DNA of 5,671 bases from DASPPK01 sp041479575 (lineage in GTDB: Archaea > Thermoproteota > Bathyarchaeia > Bathyarchaeales > Bathycorpusculaceae), in the NCBI GenBank assembly GCA_041479575.1, contig JBGOYH010000143.1, positions 1-5,671 of the forward strand, written 5' to 3'. The translations under genes and the position numbers were made by a program. Positions within the stretch are counted from its first letter, which is position 1. Every line of letters starts with the position of its first letter. This document shows, one piece after another, positions 1-5,089 of this stretch. The notes under the pieces were generated by a model. It did no database searches. It was not told where the DNA came from and saw nothing but the letters and a program-made list of their open reading frames with translations.

Positions 1-273
1 GCCTTCACAGACACTGGGGTCGGTATGCCTAAGGACACGATGCAACAGATCTTCACGCCATTGTTCACATCAAAAGCTAAAGGAATGGGTTTTGGTTTGG
101 CCATCTCCAAAAGAATTGTAGAAGCTCACGGAGGCAAGATAACAGTGGAAAGTAGGGTAGGAGAAGGATCCACCTTTACATTATCTATTCCCATCGAACG
201 GCAACAAACGGGAGGTGAAAAGATTTGGATAAACATGCCAGAATCATCGTTGTCGACGACGATGAAAGCATAA
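1..273 (+). CDS. Sensor histidine kinase, C-terminal part (5' end outside window)
   Basis: Frame 1 is open from the first base and gives 90 residues before TAA at 271-273. The fragment is the end of a HATPase_c (GHKL) ATP-binding domain. DTGVGMP at residues 4-10 is the G1 box. IFTPLFTSK at 17-25 is the F-box region. GMGFGLAISKRIVEAHGG at about 28-45 is the G2 box and following helix. GEGSTFTLSIP closes the domain. In this family the domain binds ATP and phosphorylates a histidine in an upstream HisKA domain, which passes phosphate to a receiver aspartate. The sensor and HisKA parts lie outside the window, so the signal is unknown. The tail after the last strand is about 24 residues, and its DNA also encodes the start of the next gene. 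That gene overlaps by 49 bases, so the two are very likely co-transcribed and coupled in translation as a cognate pair. Confidence 0.93.
   Translation, partial: AFTDTGVGMPKDTMQQIFTPLFTSKAKGMGFGLAISKRIVEAHGGKITVESRVGEGSTFTLSIPIERQQTGGEKIWINMPESSLSTTMKA
211..218 (+). promoter_or_regulatory. Shine-Dalgarno GGAGGTGA deciding the TTG start of the response regulator
   Basis: GGAGGTGA lies inside the kinase coding region, six bases before TTG at 225. It matches the anti-Shine-Dalgarno end of 16S rRNA very well. No other in-frame start lies near it, so it fixes a non-ATG start and places ribosome entry inside the upstream gene. Confidence 0.85.
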
Positions 274-692
274 GAAAAACGCTTGCGGCGATACTGGAAG
301 ACGAGGGTTATCTAGTCGATACAGCGGAAAGCGGGAAAGAAGCAATCCTGAAAACTAATGCGAATTTCTATAACCTTGCCTTGATCGACGTTCGACTCTT
401 GGACATGGAGGGTACAGAGCTTCTGATCAGGATCAAGGACACCGTGCCAAGAATGCGCAAGATTATCATTACCGGGTATCCGACGGTTCACAATGCGATA
501 GACGCCGTTAACAGAAATGCAGATGCGTACCTGTTGAAACCTTTCGATGTAGGCAAAGTCCTTTTCGTCATCAGGGAACAGTTGAAGCAGCAAGAAGAGG
601 AAATGGAGTTCAGTCAGGAGAAAGTCACGGAGTTCATTGAGACTCAGGTCAGGGAACTTGACACGGCAACCGTTAATCGCAAGTCCAAGTGA
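225..692 (+). CDS. Stand-alone receiver-domain response regulator
   Basis: This 155-residue protein is a CheY/REC-type receiver. The acidic pocket is D11-D12-D13. The phosphoacceptor is D55 in LIDVRLLDMEG. The conserved threonine is T83 in IIITGYP, and the conserved lysine is K105 in YLLKPFD. Residues 5-120 cover the five beta/alpha repeats. The remaining 35 or so residues are charged and helix-forming (QEEEMEFSQEKVTEF and onward). There is no DNA-binding or enzymatic output domain, so the phosphorylated form probably acts through protein contacts; single-domain receivers are common in Archaea. The start is TTG at 225, chosen from the ideal ribosome-binding site. The gene overlaps the kinase by 49 bases, which marks that kinase as its likely partner. 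It converges with the minus-strand gene ending at 703. I am sure of the domain; the downstream target is unknown. Confidence 0.95.
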   Translation: MDKHARIIVVDDDESIRKTLAAILEDEGYLVDTAESGKEAILKTNANFYNLALIDVRLLDMEGTELLIRIKDTVPRMRKIIITGYPTVHNAIDAVNRNADAYLLKPFDVGKVLFVIREQLKQQEEEMEFSQEKVTEFIETQVRELDTATVNRKSK

Positions 693-697
693 TAGTT

Positions 698-718
698 CCG
701 TCTTACTCTTTTCTTATT
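698..718 (+). terminator. T-rich tract after the response regulator
   Basis: Just after the stop is a pyrimidine-rich run (TCTTACTCTTTTCTTATTC) with no clear stem. Archaeal RNA polymerase often stops at T-rich tracts without a hairpin. It overlaps the last codons of the convergent gene on the other strand. Confidence 0.35.
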
Positions 719-1146
719 CGCCTGTGACTGCTTGTCTTTTTCCATTCATCATACTTTTGCAGGGCTTCTTTTGTTTGCGTGTTTGTGAAGTCCTCCACGC
801 TTCGGTAGGGTGTGTTCATTTCCTTCAGGGCTTCTTCAAGCATGTCGTATTGTTCCTTGGGCATTTCTATATATTCACATTCTCCTTTCAACCAAGTTAG
901 GCGGAACCTTATTGCGTCCCGGATGAACTCTTCCTTTGTTGTGTAGCCTAACTGCCTGTTTTCCTCTATGAAGTTCTGCGTTTGCGTGAGCAGTTCCTGT
1001 GGAAGTATTACAGATTCGTTGATCAATGCGTTGATTGCATCTTGGTATGTCTGCATCTTGCTTGTCTGAGTCATCAATTCGCCCATAAGAGCGGTGAGTT
1101 TCTGGTGAATGTCCTCTGAGATCTTGAGGGTTTTCACGTCGTTCAC
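703..1146 (-). CDS. Ribbon-helix-helix-like protein, probable DNA-binding regulator
   Basis: This 147-residue protein has no signal peptide or membrane segment. Its clearest part is residues 46-87. A short strand (VILPQ) precedes a helix (ELLTQTQNFIEENR), then a GYTTKEEF turn and a helix (IRDAIRFRLTWLK). That is the usual ribbon-helix-helix pattern, with GY(T/S)xxEFIRDAIR as the helix 2 entry. Residues 4-43 (VKTLKIS plus two helices, like the start of many archaeal VapB-type antitoxins) and 91-136 (YIEMPK, helix, then SVEDF and helix) repeat strand-helix-helix more loosely. Helices in all modules are charged, and the C-terminus is basic (HRRIRKE). Family members dimerise and insert the beta ribbon into the DNA major groove. 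No toxin gene (PIN, RelE or HEPN) adjoins it, so a regulator is more likely than an antitoxin. The start is GTG at 1146; another GTG is at codon 4. No Shine-Dalgarno is visible, but a TATA box is well placed for a leaderless transcript. Confidence 0.8.
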   Translation of the reverse strand: MNDVKTLKISEDIHQKLTALMGELMTQTSKMQTYQDAINALINESVILPQELLTQTQNFIEENRQLGYTTKEEFIRDAIRFRLTWLKGECEYIEMPKEQYDMLEEALKEMNTPYRSVEDFTNTQTKEALQKYDEWKKTSSHRRIRKE

Positions 1147-1170
1147 TGTTCAGAGACTTGAATGCAGGGT

Positions 1171-1186
1171 GTATATTTTCCTTTTG
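1171..1186 (-). promoter_or_regulatory. TATA box with A/G-rich upstream element for the ribbon-helix-helix gene
   Basis: Read on the minus strand, this is CAAAAGGAAAATATAC, an A/G-rich BRE-like part followed by AAAATATA. Its centre near 1175 is about 29 bases from GTG at 1146. With the usual archaeal TATA-to-start distance of about 26 bases, transcription would begin within a few bases of the start codon. This agrees with the missing Shine-Dalgarno. Confidence 0.5.
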
Positions 1187-1205
1187 GTATCAGAGGTGGA
1201 GATAG

Positions 1206-1214
1206 GTTTATTAG
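1206..1214 (+). promoter_or_regulatory. TATA-like element for the zinc-ribbon gene
   Basis: GTTTATTAG is centred near 1210, which predicts a transcription start near 1236. That gives a leader of about 30 bases holding the Shine-Dalgarno at 1255-1260. It is a moderate match to the archaeal TATA consensus. Confidence 0.35.
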
Positions 1215-1221
1215 GTATACC
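1214..1221. promoter_or_regulatory. GGTATACC palindrome, candidate operator
   Basis: This perfect 8-base palindrome directly abuts the TATA-like element of the rightward promoter and lies between the two divergent starts. A protein bound here could block the rightward start site. The divergently encoded ribbon-helix-helix protein is the obvious candidate, but that link is inferred. Confidence 0.3.
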
Positions 1222-1266
1222 AAGTACACCAATATCAGAGACAAGGGATTCCGCAGGTGAATACCC

Positions 1267-1479
1267 GTGCCGTTTGTATTTCATTGCAGCAAATGCGGAT
1301 CAATATTGTATGAGGACCCGAAACCTGTGCTCCATGATGGAACGTATAGACGTGAAACATATCTTGAGCACGTCATTGCGAAAATTGGTGGGAAATGTCT
1401 CTATTGTGGTCACAAATTGAACGTCCTTCCTGTGAAAATAGAGGTCTCGGCAACGGGGCTGAGGTTGGTTATACGATGA
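1267..1479 (+). CDS. Small zinc-ribbon protein of unknown function
   Basis: This 70-residue protein starts at GTG 1267, six bases after an AGGTGA ribosome-binding site. Two CxxC knuckles are plain: C7-S-K-C10-G near the N-terminus and C44-L-Y-C47-G after a 33-residue insert. The CxxCG...CxxCG layout is that of a four-cysteine zinc ribbon. The insert (PKPVLHDGTYRRETYLEHVIAK in part) is charged and probably helical at its end. The C-terminus (KIEVSATGLRLVIR) looks like two short strands. No signal or membrane segment is present, so it should be cytoplasmic. Small zinc ribbons of this kind in Archaea are often adaptors or nucleic-acid-binding proteins, but nothing here shows which. It is divergent from the ribbon-helix-helix gene and is followed 64 bases later by another small gene on the same strand, perhaps co-transcribed. 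Confidence 0.85.
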   Translation: MPFVFHCSKCGSILYEDPKPVLHDGTYRRETYLEHVIAKIGGKCLYCGHKLNVLPVKIEVSATGLRLVIR

Positions 1480-1514
1480 AAAGGGCAATCTGCAATCCAC
1501 GATATTTGAGCACA

Positions 1515-1531
1515 GGCGCGCGCTAACCTGC
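1515..1531. repeat. Alternating GC block, copy 1 of 3
   Basis: GGCGCGCGCTAACCTGC lies between the zinc-ribbon gene and the small acidic gene. It shares GCGCGCGCT(T)AAC(C/G)TGC with the block at 5550-5570. Confidence 0.5.
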
Positions 1532-1543
1532 TTCTTTCTAGAA

Positions 1544-1750
1544 GTGCTAGTTGACCCGTGCGGTGATCGTTCTTCGTTGGATTTGGATCTTATGGAGAAA
1601 AGCTTGGTGGTCCTTCGAGAGTTGAGTGAAAGAGGCTACACGTTGACTTGTGAAGAAGACGGGTCAGTGTCATGTGAGAAGTCAACAGCTCCCGAGAAGG
1701 TGGACTTTGAAAAACAAGCTGTCGACGCGGTGGTTAAGAGGAGATTTTAG
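1544..1750 (+). CDS. Small acidic protein, unknown
   Basis: I do not recognise this 68-residue protein. It is acidic, with a central helix (MEKSLVVLRELSERG) followed by YTLTCEEDGSVSCEK, which looks like a beta hairpin carrying C36 and C44. C6 near the start is a third cysteine. The C-terminal part (EKQAVDAVVKRRF) is again helical. Codons rich in G at the first position support real coding. The start is uncertain: GTG 1544 is the first available in the open frame but has no Shine-Dalgarno, and ATG at 1592 is the alternative. The frame is open back to 1463 without a start codon. A weak TATA-like GATATTTG lies near 1501-1508. It follows the zinc-ribbon gene by 64 bases. Confidence 0.6.
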   Translation: MLVDPCGDRSSLDLDLMEKSLVVLRELSERGYTLTCEEDGSVSCEKSTAPEKVDFEKQAVDAVVKRRF

Positions 1751-1751
1751 C

Positions 1752-1786
1752 GCCGTTCTGAGAGTCGGCAGGGTTCCTCTTTTCTT
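1752..1786 (+). terminator. Short stem and T-rich tract after the small acidic gene
   Basis: GCCG (1752-1755) can pair with CGGC (1766-1769) around a 10-base loop. Then comes the pyrimidine run TTCCTCTTTTCTT, which reaches the stop codon of the convergent aminotransferase. The stem is only four pairs, so the T-rich run is the better evidence. Confidence 0.35.
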
Positions 1787-2990
1787 ACATGTTTTCTTTG
1801 ACCATTTTTGCCAGTCTCTTGATTCCTTCATCTATTTGTTGTTCGGATGAGTAAGAGAAGTTTAGTCTCATAGCATTGTGGCCTTTGCCGTCGCAATGAA
1901 ATGCTGAGCCGATAACGTACGCTACCTTGTTCTCTAGGGCCTTTGGGAACAACTCGTTTGTACTCATTTTTTTCGGCAGTTTGACCCAGAGGAACAGTCC
2001 GCCTTCAGGTTTGGTCCATGTCACGCCTTTTGGCATGTATTTCTCTAAAGCGTCAAGCATGACTTGCCGCTTTCTCGCGTAGAGTTTCCGTATTTTTTCA
2101 ATCTGTTTTGGCATCAATCCACGTTTCATGTATTCTGCAACTATGAGTTGTGTGTATGTTGGTGAACAGAGATCCATGCTTTGTTTTGAGACGACTATTC
2201 TGTCCATCCATGCTGTTGGCGCCATTATCCATGCTAGACGCAGGCCTGGGCAGAGCAGTTTCGAAAATGTTCCCAGTACTATGACTTGGTCTTCTTTGTC
2301 GAGGCTGTATATGGCGGGAACGCTTTCGCCTGTGAATCTGAGGTCTCTGTAGGGGCTGTCTTCGACTATGGGGATTTCGTACTTGTAGGCCAATTGCAGG
2401 AGTTTTCTGCGTCTTTCAAGCGACATCGTTACTCCAGAGGGGTTTTGAAAATCCGGAACGACGTAGATGAATTTTGGTTTCTTCTTCCTGTTTGCCAGCT
2501 TTTCCAACACTTTTTCCAGTAGATCCATTCTCATTCCTTGTTCGTCTTGGGTTACGCCTATCATTCTTGCTCTGTAGGCTGTGAACGCTTGCAGGCCGCC
2601 GATGTACGTGGGCAATTCAACTATGACAATGTCTTTGGGGTCTAGGAAGACTCTGCCCATAATGTCTAGGCCCTGCTGCGATCCTGAGGTGACAAGAATG
2701 TTGTCAGGTTTGATGGATGGTTTTTCGTGTGCCATCCACTTGGCAATTTCTTCGCGTAGAACCCATTCTCCCTCTGTGGGTCCATACTGTAGCGCTAGTG
2801 CGCCCTTTTCGCGCAAAATATTGCATGATATTTCTTCAAGATCCCCCACCGGGAAAGTTTCTGGCGCTGGAAGCCCTCCTGCAAAAGAAATCATGTCAGG
2901 TTGCCTCGTCACTTTGAGAAGATCTCGGATTTCAGAGCGTTTCATGCTGAGGGCGTTTTTCGAGTAGAATGCCGTAAGGTCTTTGATCAT
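1785..2990 (-). CDS. PLP-dependent aminotransferase, LysN / kynurenine-aminotransferase-like (class I/II)
   Basis: This 401-residue, full-length fold-type I aminotransferase transfers an amino group between an amino acid and a 2-oxo acid in the cytoplasm. Visible landmarks run in family order. ISFAGGLPAPETFP at 34-47 is typical of the COG1167-type group. QYGPTEG at 68-74 and SGSQQ at 102-106 (cofactor phosphate) follow. FQNPSG at 181-186 carries N183. EDSPY at 210-214 carries D211 and Y214, which contact the pyridine ring. GTFSKLLCPGLRLAW at 240-254 carries the Schiff-base lysine K244 and R251. R375 in MRLNFSY binds the substrate carboxylate. No N-terminal GntR domain is present, so it is an enzyme rather than a MocR regulator. 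Relatives use 2-aminoadipate, kynurenine, aromatic or branched-chain amino acids; the substrate cannot be read here. ATG at 2990 has an AGGGA site about ten bases upstream. Confidence 0.95.
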   Translation of the reverse strand: MIKDLTAFYSKNALSMKRSEIRDLLKVTRQPDMISFAGGLPAPETFPVGDLEEISCNILREKGALALQYGPTEGEWVLREEIAKWMAHEKPSIKPDNILVTSGSQQGLDIMGRVFLDPKDIVIVELPTYIGGLQAFTAYRARMIGVTQDEQGMRMDLLEKVLEKLANRKKKPKFIYVVPDFQNPSGVTMSLERRRKLLQLAYKYEIPIVEDSPYRDLRFTGESVPAIYSLDKEDQVIVLGTFSKLLCPGLRLAWIMAPTAWMDRIVVSKQSMDLCSPTYTQLIVAEYMKRGLMPKQIEKIRKLYARKRQVMLDALEKYMPKGVTWTKPEGGLFLWVKLPKKMSTNELFPKALENKVAYVIGSAFHCDGKGHNAMRLNFSYSSEQQIDEGIKRLAKMVKENM

Positions 2991-3053
2991 ATTGTCAACT
3001 TCCCTTCTTTTTGCTTGAAGTTGATGCTTGTTTTGGAATGGCTAATTAGTAGA

Positions 3054-3061
3054 CATATAAG
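3054..3061 (-). promoter_or_regulatory. TATA box for the aminotransferase gene
   Basis: Read on the minus strand, this is CTTATATG, a good archaeal TATA match. Transcription would start near 3031, leaving a leader of about 40 bases that contains the AGGGA ribosome-binding site at 3001-3005. Confidence 0.55.
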
Positions 3062-3222
3062 GCTGTTGTATTTTTTTGAAGAATTTGAATGTCTAGCAGC
3101 AGATTGTCTGTGTTTCCGCGACTCGTTTTGCGATGCGGTTTTGGATTTGTGTGTCCGCGAAGGGGTATAGAAGATTGTTCCAGAAGCATTATCTCGCGGT
3201 GGACGCTGTTAACTAAATCGTT
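3062..3222. other. Intergenic region between divergent aminotransferase and beta-helix genes
   Basis: It contains no convincing gene. A GGTATAGA element at 3165-3172 is the only fair TATA candidate for the beta-helix gene and would start RNA about 30 bases before TTG 3223. Several CGCG tetramers occur (near 3115, 3153 and 3193) without a clear repeat. The frame open through here from 2901 begins inside the aminotransferase and is a shadow. Confidence 0.4.
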
Positions 3223-4725
3223 TTGGGATTAAGGGAGAAGGAGTTCTTGACGAGGACAGCTTCTGGAATCTTGCTCGTTCTTCTGCTGACAGCAATGACG
3301 ATTTCAGCCTTTGACGTGAGGTCTGTTCACGCATGGGCCGGGACAGTCTATGTCAACGCAGATGGTTCGGTAAGCCCGCCAGACGCGCCCGTGACAAGGA
3401 GCGGCGACTTTTACACGTTGACTGGCGACATAAGCAGCAGTGGTGATGGTGTCGTCATTCTGAGGAATGATATGACTCTGGATGGGGCTGGCTATTTTAT
3501 TCAAGGACCTGGCGGCGGTGGTTCAAATGGGGTATACATTGAATCGAGATCAAATCTGACAATAAGAAACGTGCGACTCGAGGCATTTGACTGTGGAATA
3601 TTCCTCAGTCAGTCTTCAAATGTCAATCTTACTGAAAATGGTTTGACCGACAACCTCAAGGATGGTGTTTCACTCTATGAATCTACAAACAATGGGCTTT
3701 TCAGAAACAACATAGCGAACAACTGGGACGGCATCGAATTAATAGCCTCAAACAACAACACTATTTGTGGCAATAATATTGAAGCAAACGTGCATTATGG
3801 GATCGGGCTCTGCAGTTCTGAAAACAACCGTGCCTATCATAACAGCTTTGTTGGCAACATGTACCAGCAAGTGTCTGCATGCGCGAATCTGCCTAACATC
3901 TGGTGTGACAGCTACCCTTCAGGCGGCAATTACTGGAGCGATTACACTGGGGTTGACATGTACAGCGGTCTCTTTCAGAACGAAACTGGCAGCGACGGAA
4001 TTGGTGACACGCGGTATTTCATTGACGAAAACAACACGGATGGATATCCACTGATGGGTGTGTGGACTGAAACAGGCGAAAACGTAAGCGTCACACATCC
4101 ATCTGGAATTTCATTTATCTTCTCGAAAGTCGTGTCCGGCGGCGTGACCATGATCAATAAGTCCAGCGTAGGACCAACTCTGCCTTCCGGTTTTCGTGAT
4201 GCAAGCAAACCTCCACTCTACTACTACATCAGAATAACCGCAAACTACACTGGCCTCGTTACACTTGGCGTAGTCTACGACCGCAATGGTCTAACGCCGC
4301 TTGAACAAAATCTCTTGAATCTAATTCATTGGAATTACACGTTGCAAAAATGGGAAAACGTGACAGTCCACGTGGACACTGTGAACAACGTGGCCTACGG
4401 CGAGACAACTGACCTTTCTACATTCACACTAGCCATTCCTCTACTCGGAGACATTAACAAAGACGGAACCGTCGACATCTACGACGCGATCATACTGGCT
4501 TCGGCCTTCGGCTCCAAACCTGGAAGTCCAAACTGGAATCTCAACGCTGACATAAACAACGACGGCAACGTCGACATCTACGATGCAATTATATTGGCGA
4601 AAAACTACGGGAACCCCCACACATCCTTTGTTTTCAGTCAACACTTCAACTTATGTGTGGGTTCAAACAGGGAAATAGTTCTTGATTCCGAGTTTGAAAT
4701 CTCTAGTGGTGGTGCTGTGCTTTGA
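3223..4725 (+). CDS. Secreted NosD-like right-handed beta-helix protein with C-terminal dockerin
   Basis: This 500-residue protein begins with a Sec signal peptide: basic residues, a core GILLVLLLTAMTISAF, and likely cleavage after A37 (VHA/WAG). Residues 80-225 form parallel beta-helix (PbH1) repeats, seen as recurring GVYIESRSNLTIRNV and GIELIASNNNTICGNNI rungs. Residues 235-278 carry the NosD-family closing motif GNYWSDYxG...DGIGD...YFIDxxNxDGYPLMG. Residues 285-405 are a beta-rich region. Residues 408-463 are a type I dockerin with two calcium loops: D410, N412, D414, D418, D421 and D443, N445, D447, D451, D454. Such proteins are surface-exposed and usually bind or process polysaccharide; no catalytic residue is certain. 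Repeated N-x-S/T sites fit archaeal N-glycosylation. The dockerin is followed by 35 atypical residues. The start is TTG 3223; TTG 3247, nine bases after GGGAG, is a serious alternative giving 492 residues. Confidence 0.92.
   Translation: MGLREKEFLTRTASGILLVLLLTAMTISAFDVRSVHAWAGTVYVNADGSVSPPDAPVTRSGDFYTLTGDISSSGDGVVILRNDMTLDGAGYFIQGPGGGGSNGVYIESRSNLTIRNVRLEAFDCGIFLSQSSNVNLTENGLTDNLKDGVSLYESTNNGLFRNNIANNWDGIELIASNNNTICGNNIEANVHYGIGLCSSENNRAYHNSFVGNMYQQVSACANLPNIWCDSYPSGGNYWSDYTGVDMYSGLFQNETGSDGIGDTRYFIDENNTDGYPLMGVWTETGENVSVTHPSGISFIFSKVVSGGVTMINKSSVGPTLPSGFRDASKPPLYYYIRITANYTGLVTLGVVYDRNGLTPLEQNLLNLIHWNYTLQKWENVTVHVDTVNNVAYGETTDLSTFTLAIPLLGDINKDGTVDIYDAIILASAFGSKPGSPNWNLNADINNDGNVDIYDAIILAKNYGNPHTSFVFSQHFNLCVGSNREIVLDSEFEISSGGAVL
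4471..4598 (+). repeat. Duplicated dockerin half-repeat within the beta-helix gene
   Basis: Copies at 4471-4499 and 4570-4598 both start GTCGACATCTACGA and encode VDIYDAIILA. They differ almost only at third codon positions. This is the usual two-fold internal repeat of a dockerin, here unusually alike at the DNA level for its first 14 bases. Confidence 0.8.
4611..4664 (+). repeat. Inverted repeat just after the dockerin
   Basis: CCCACACAT (4616-4624) is the exact reverse complement of ATGTGTGGG (4653-4661), with a 28-base loop. Alternatively, CCACACAT pairs with ATGTGTGG and GAAC (4611-4614) pairs with GTTC (4661-4664) across a two-base bulge. It lies in the coding frame, exactly where the recognised dockerin ends. 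Confidence 0.7.
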
Positions 4726-4777
4726 AGAAGGGTTCCGAAGGAAATGCGACGATTCCAGCGCCTCGAAATAAAAAAGA

Positions 4778-4793
4778 CTATAAATCTATAATC
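4778..4793 (+). promoter_or_regulatory. Tandem TATA elements for a possible small plus-strand gene
   Basis: ACTATAAATC and TCTATAATC overlap here, after an A-rich stretch (AAATAAAAAAG) that could act as BRE. Transcription would start at about 4808-4817, on or next to TTG 4816. The T5 run at 4799-4803 could instead end the beta-helix transcript. Confidence 0.35.
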
Positions 4794-4798
4794 TTGCA

Positions 4799-4806
4799 TT
4801 TTTACT
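4799..4806 (+). terminator. T-rich stretch downstream of the beta-helix gene
   Basis: TTTTTACT, about 75 bases after the stop, is the first T run on the plus strand and the best termination candidate for the beta-helix gene. No strong stem precedes it. Confidence 0.25.
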
Positions 4807-4815
4807 TGAGCAGGA

Positions 4816-4974
4816 TTGGATAAATACAAACTTAACACCTTGTCAACCATCGTGTCCCTCCTCTCTCTCCCACTTGCATACCCAGTTTTCATTATTGATT
4901 GGTTTGTACGATCCGTTCTGATGGAAAGATATACTGTGCAGGAATGGTTCAAAGAGTTCAGGAACCTCTGGTGA
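4816..4974 (+). CDS. Possible small single-pass membrane protein (competes with the antiparallel ORF)
   Basis: TTG 4816 opens a 52-residue frame ending at TGA 4972-4974. It has a basic N-terminus (DKYKLN), one long hydrophobic span (STIVSLLSLPLAYPVFII), then an amphipathic, tryptophan-rich tail ending EWFKEFRNLW. That is a coherent small membrane protein. Two TATA boxes at 4778-4793 would give a near-leaderless RNA, and GCAGGA precedes the TTG closely. Against it, codon positions are less purine- and G-rich than in the overlapping minus-strand frame 4843-5034. I recognise no family. Only one of the two frames is likely to be a gene. Confidence 0.28.
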   Translation: MDKYKLNTLSTIVSLLSLPLAYPVFIIDWFVRSVLMERYTVQEWFKEFRNLW

Positions 4975-5034
4975 AATTTCAATGCTGTCTTTGCGCATGA
5001 CACCTGAGACCACGATGAAAAGCAGAAGATTCAC
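4843..5034 (-). CDS. Possible small protein, unknown (competes with the antiparallel ORF)
   Basis: GTG 5034 opens a 63-residue frame. It has a short hydrophobic start (NLLLFIVVSGV), then RKDSIEISPEVPELFEPFLHS and an acidic end rich in E and W. First codon positions are rich in G and purines, as in the surer genes here, which favours this strand over the plus frame 4816-4974. A TATA box read leftward (CATATAAAAG, 5059-5068) would start RNA about five bases before GTG 5034, so a leaderless transcript is possible. No Shine-Dalgarno is visible. I recognise no family. Confidence 0.33.
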   Translation of the reverse strand: MNLLLFIVVSGVMRKDSIEISPEVPELFEPFLHSISFHQNGSYKPINNENWVCKWEREEGHDG

Positions 5035-5057
5035 TGCAATGTTGTTTTGACGTGTAG

Positions 5058-5069
5058 GCTTTTATATGG
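5058..5069. promoter_or_regulatory. Strong TATA box, usable in either direction
   Basis: GGCTTTTATATG is the best TATA match in the window. Read rightward (TTTATATG) it would start RNA near 5090, ahead of the structured element at 5352-5494. Read leftward (CATATAAAAG) it would start RNA near 5039, at GTG 5034. Direction cannot be settled from sequence. Confidence 0.5.
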
Positions 5070-5089
5070 CGTCGCGCGCGAGCGCGTGC
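5070..5089. repeat. Alternating GC block, copy 2 of 3
   Basis: CGTCGCGCGCGAGCGCGTGC follows the TATA box directly. It shares GCGCGCG, a short spacer and CGTGC with 5553-5570, and the alternating core with 1515-1531. This GC block stands out in an AT-rich intergenic region. Confidence 0.5.

Noticed and set aside
703..1146. Reading the ribbon-helix-helix protein as the antitoxin of a toxin-antitoxin pair
   Set aside because: Neither neighbour is a PIN, RelE, HEPN or other known toxin: the convergent gene is a receiver and the divergent one a zinc ribbon.
2581..2967. 128-residue plus-strand ORF
   Set aside because: It lies wholly within the aminotransferase on the opposite strand; a serine- and proline-rich shadow frame.
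2901..3170. 89-residue plus-strand ORF spanning the aminotransferase start and its promoter
   Set aside because: It begins inside the aminotransferase coding region and runs through that gene's TATA box; no ribosome-binding site.
4638..5003. 121-residue minus-strand ORF overlapping the end of the beta-helix gene
   Set aside because: It overlaps coding sequence by about 90 bases, has no visible promoter or ribosome-binding site, and shows no domain-like pattern.
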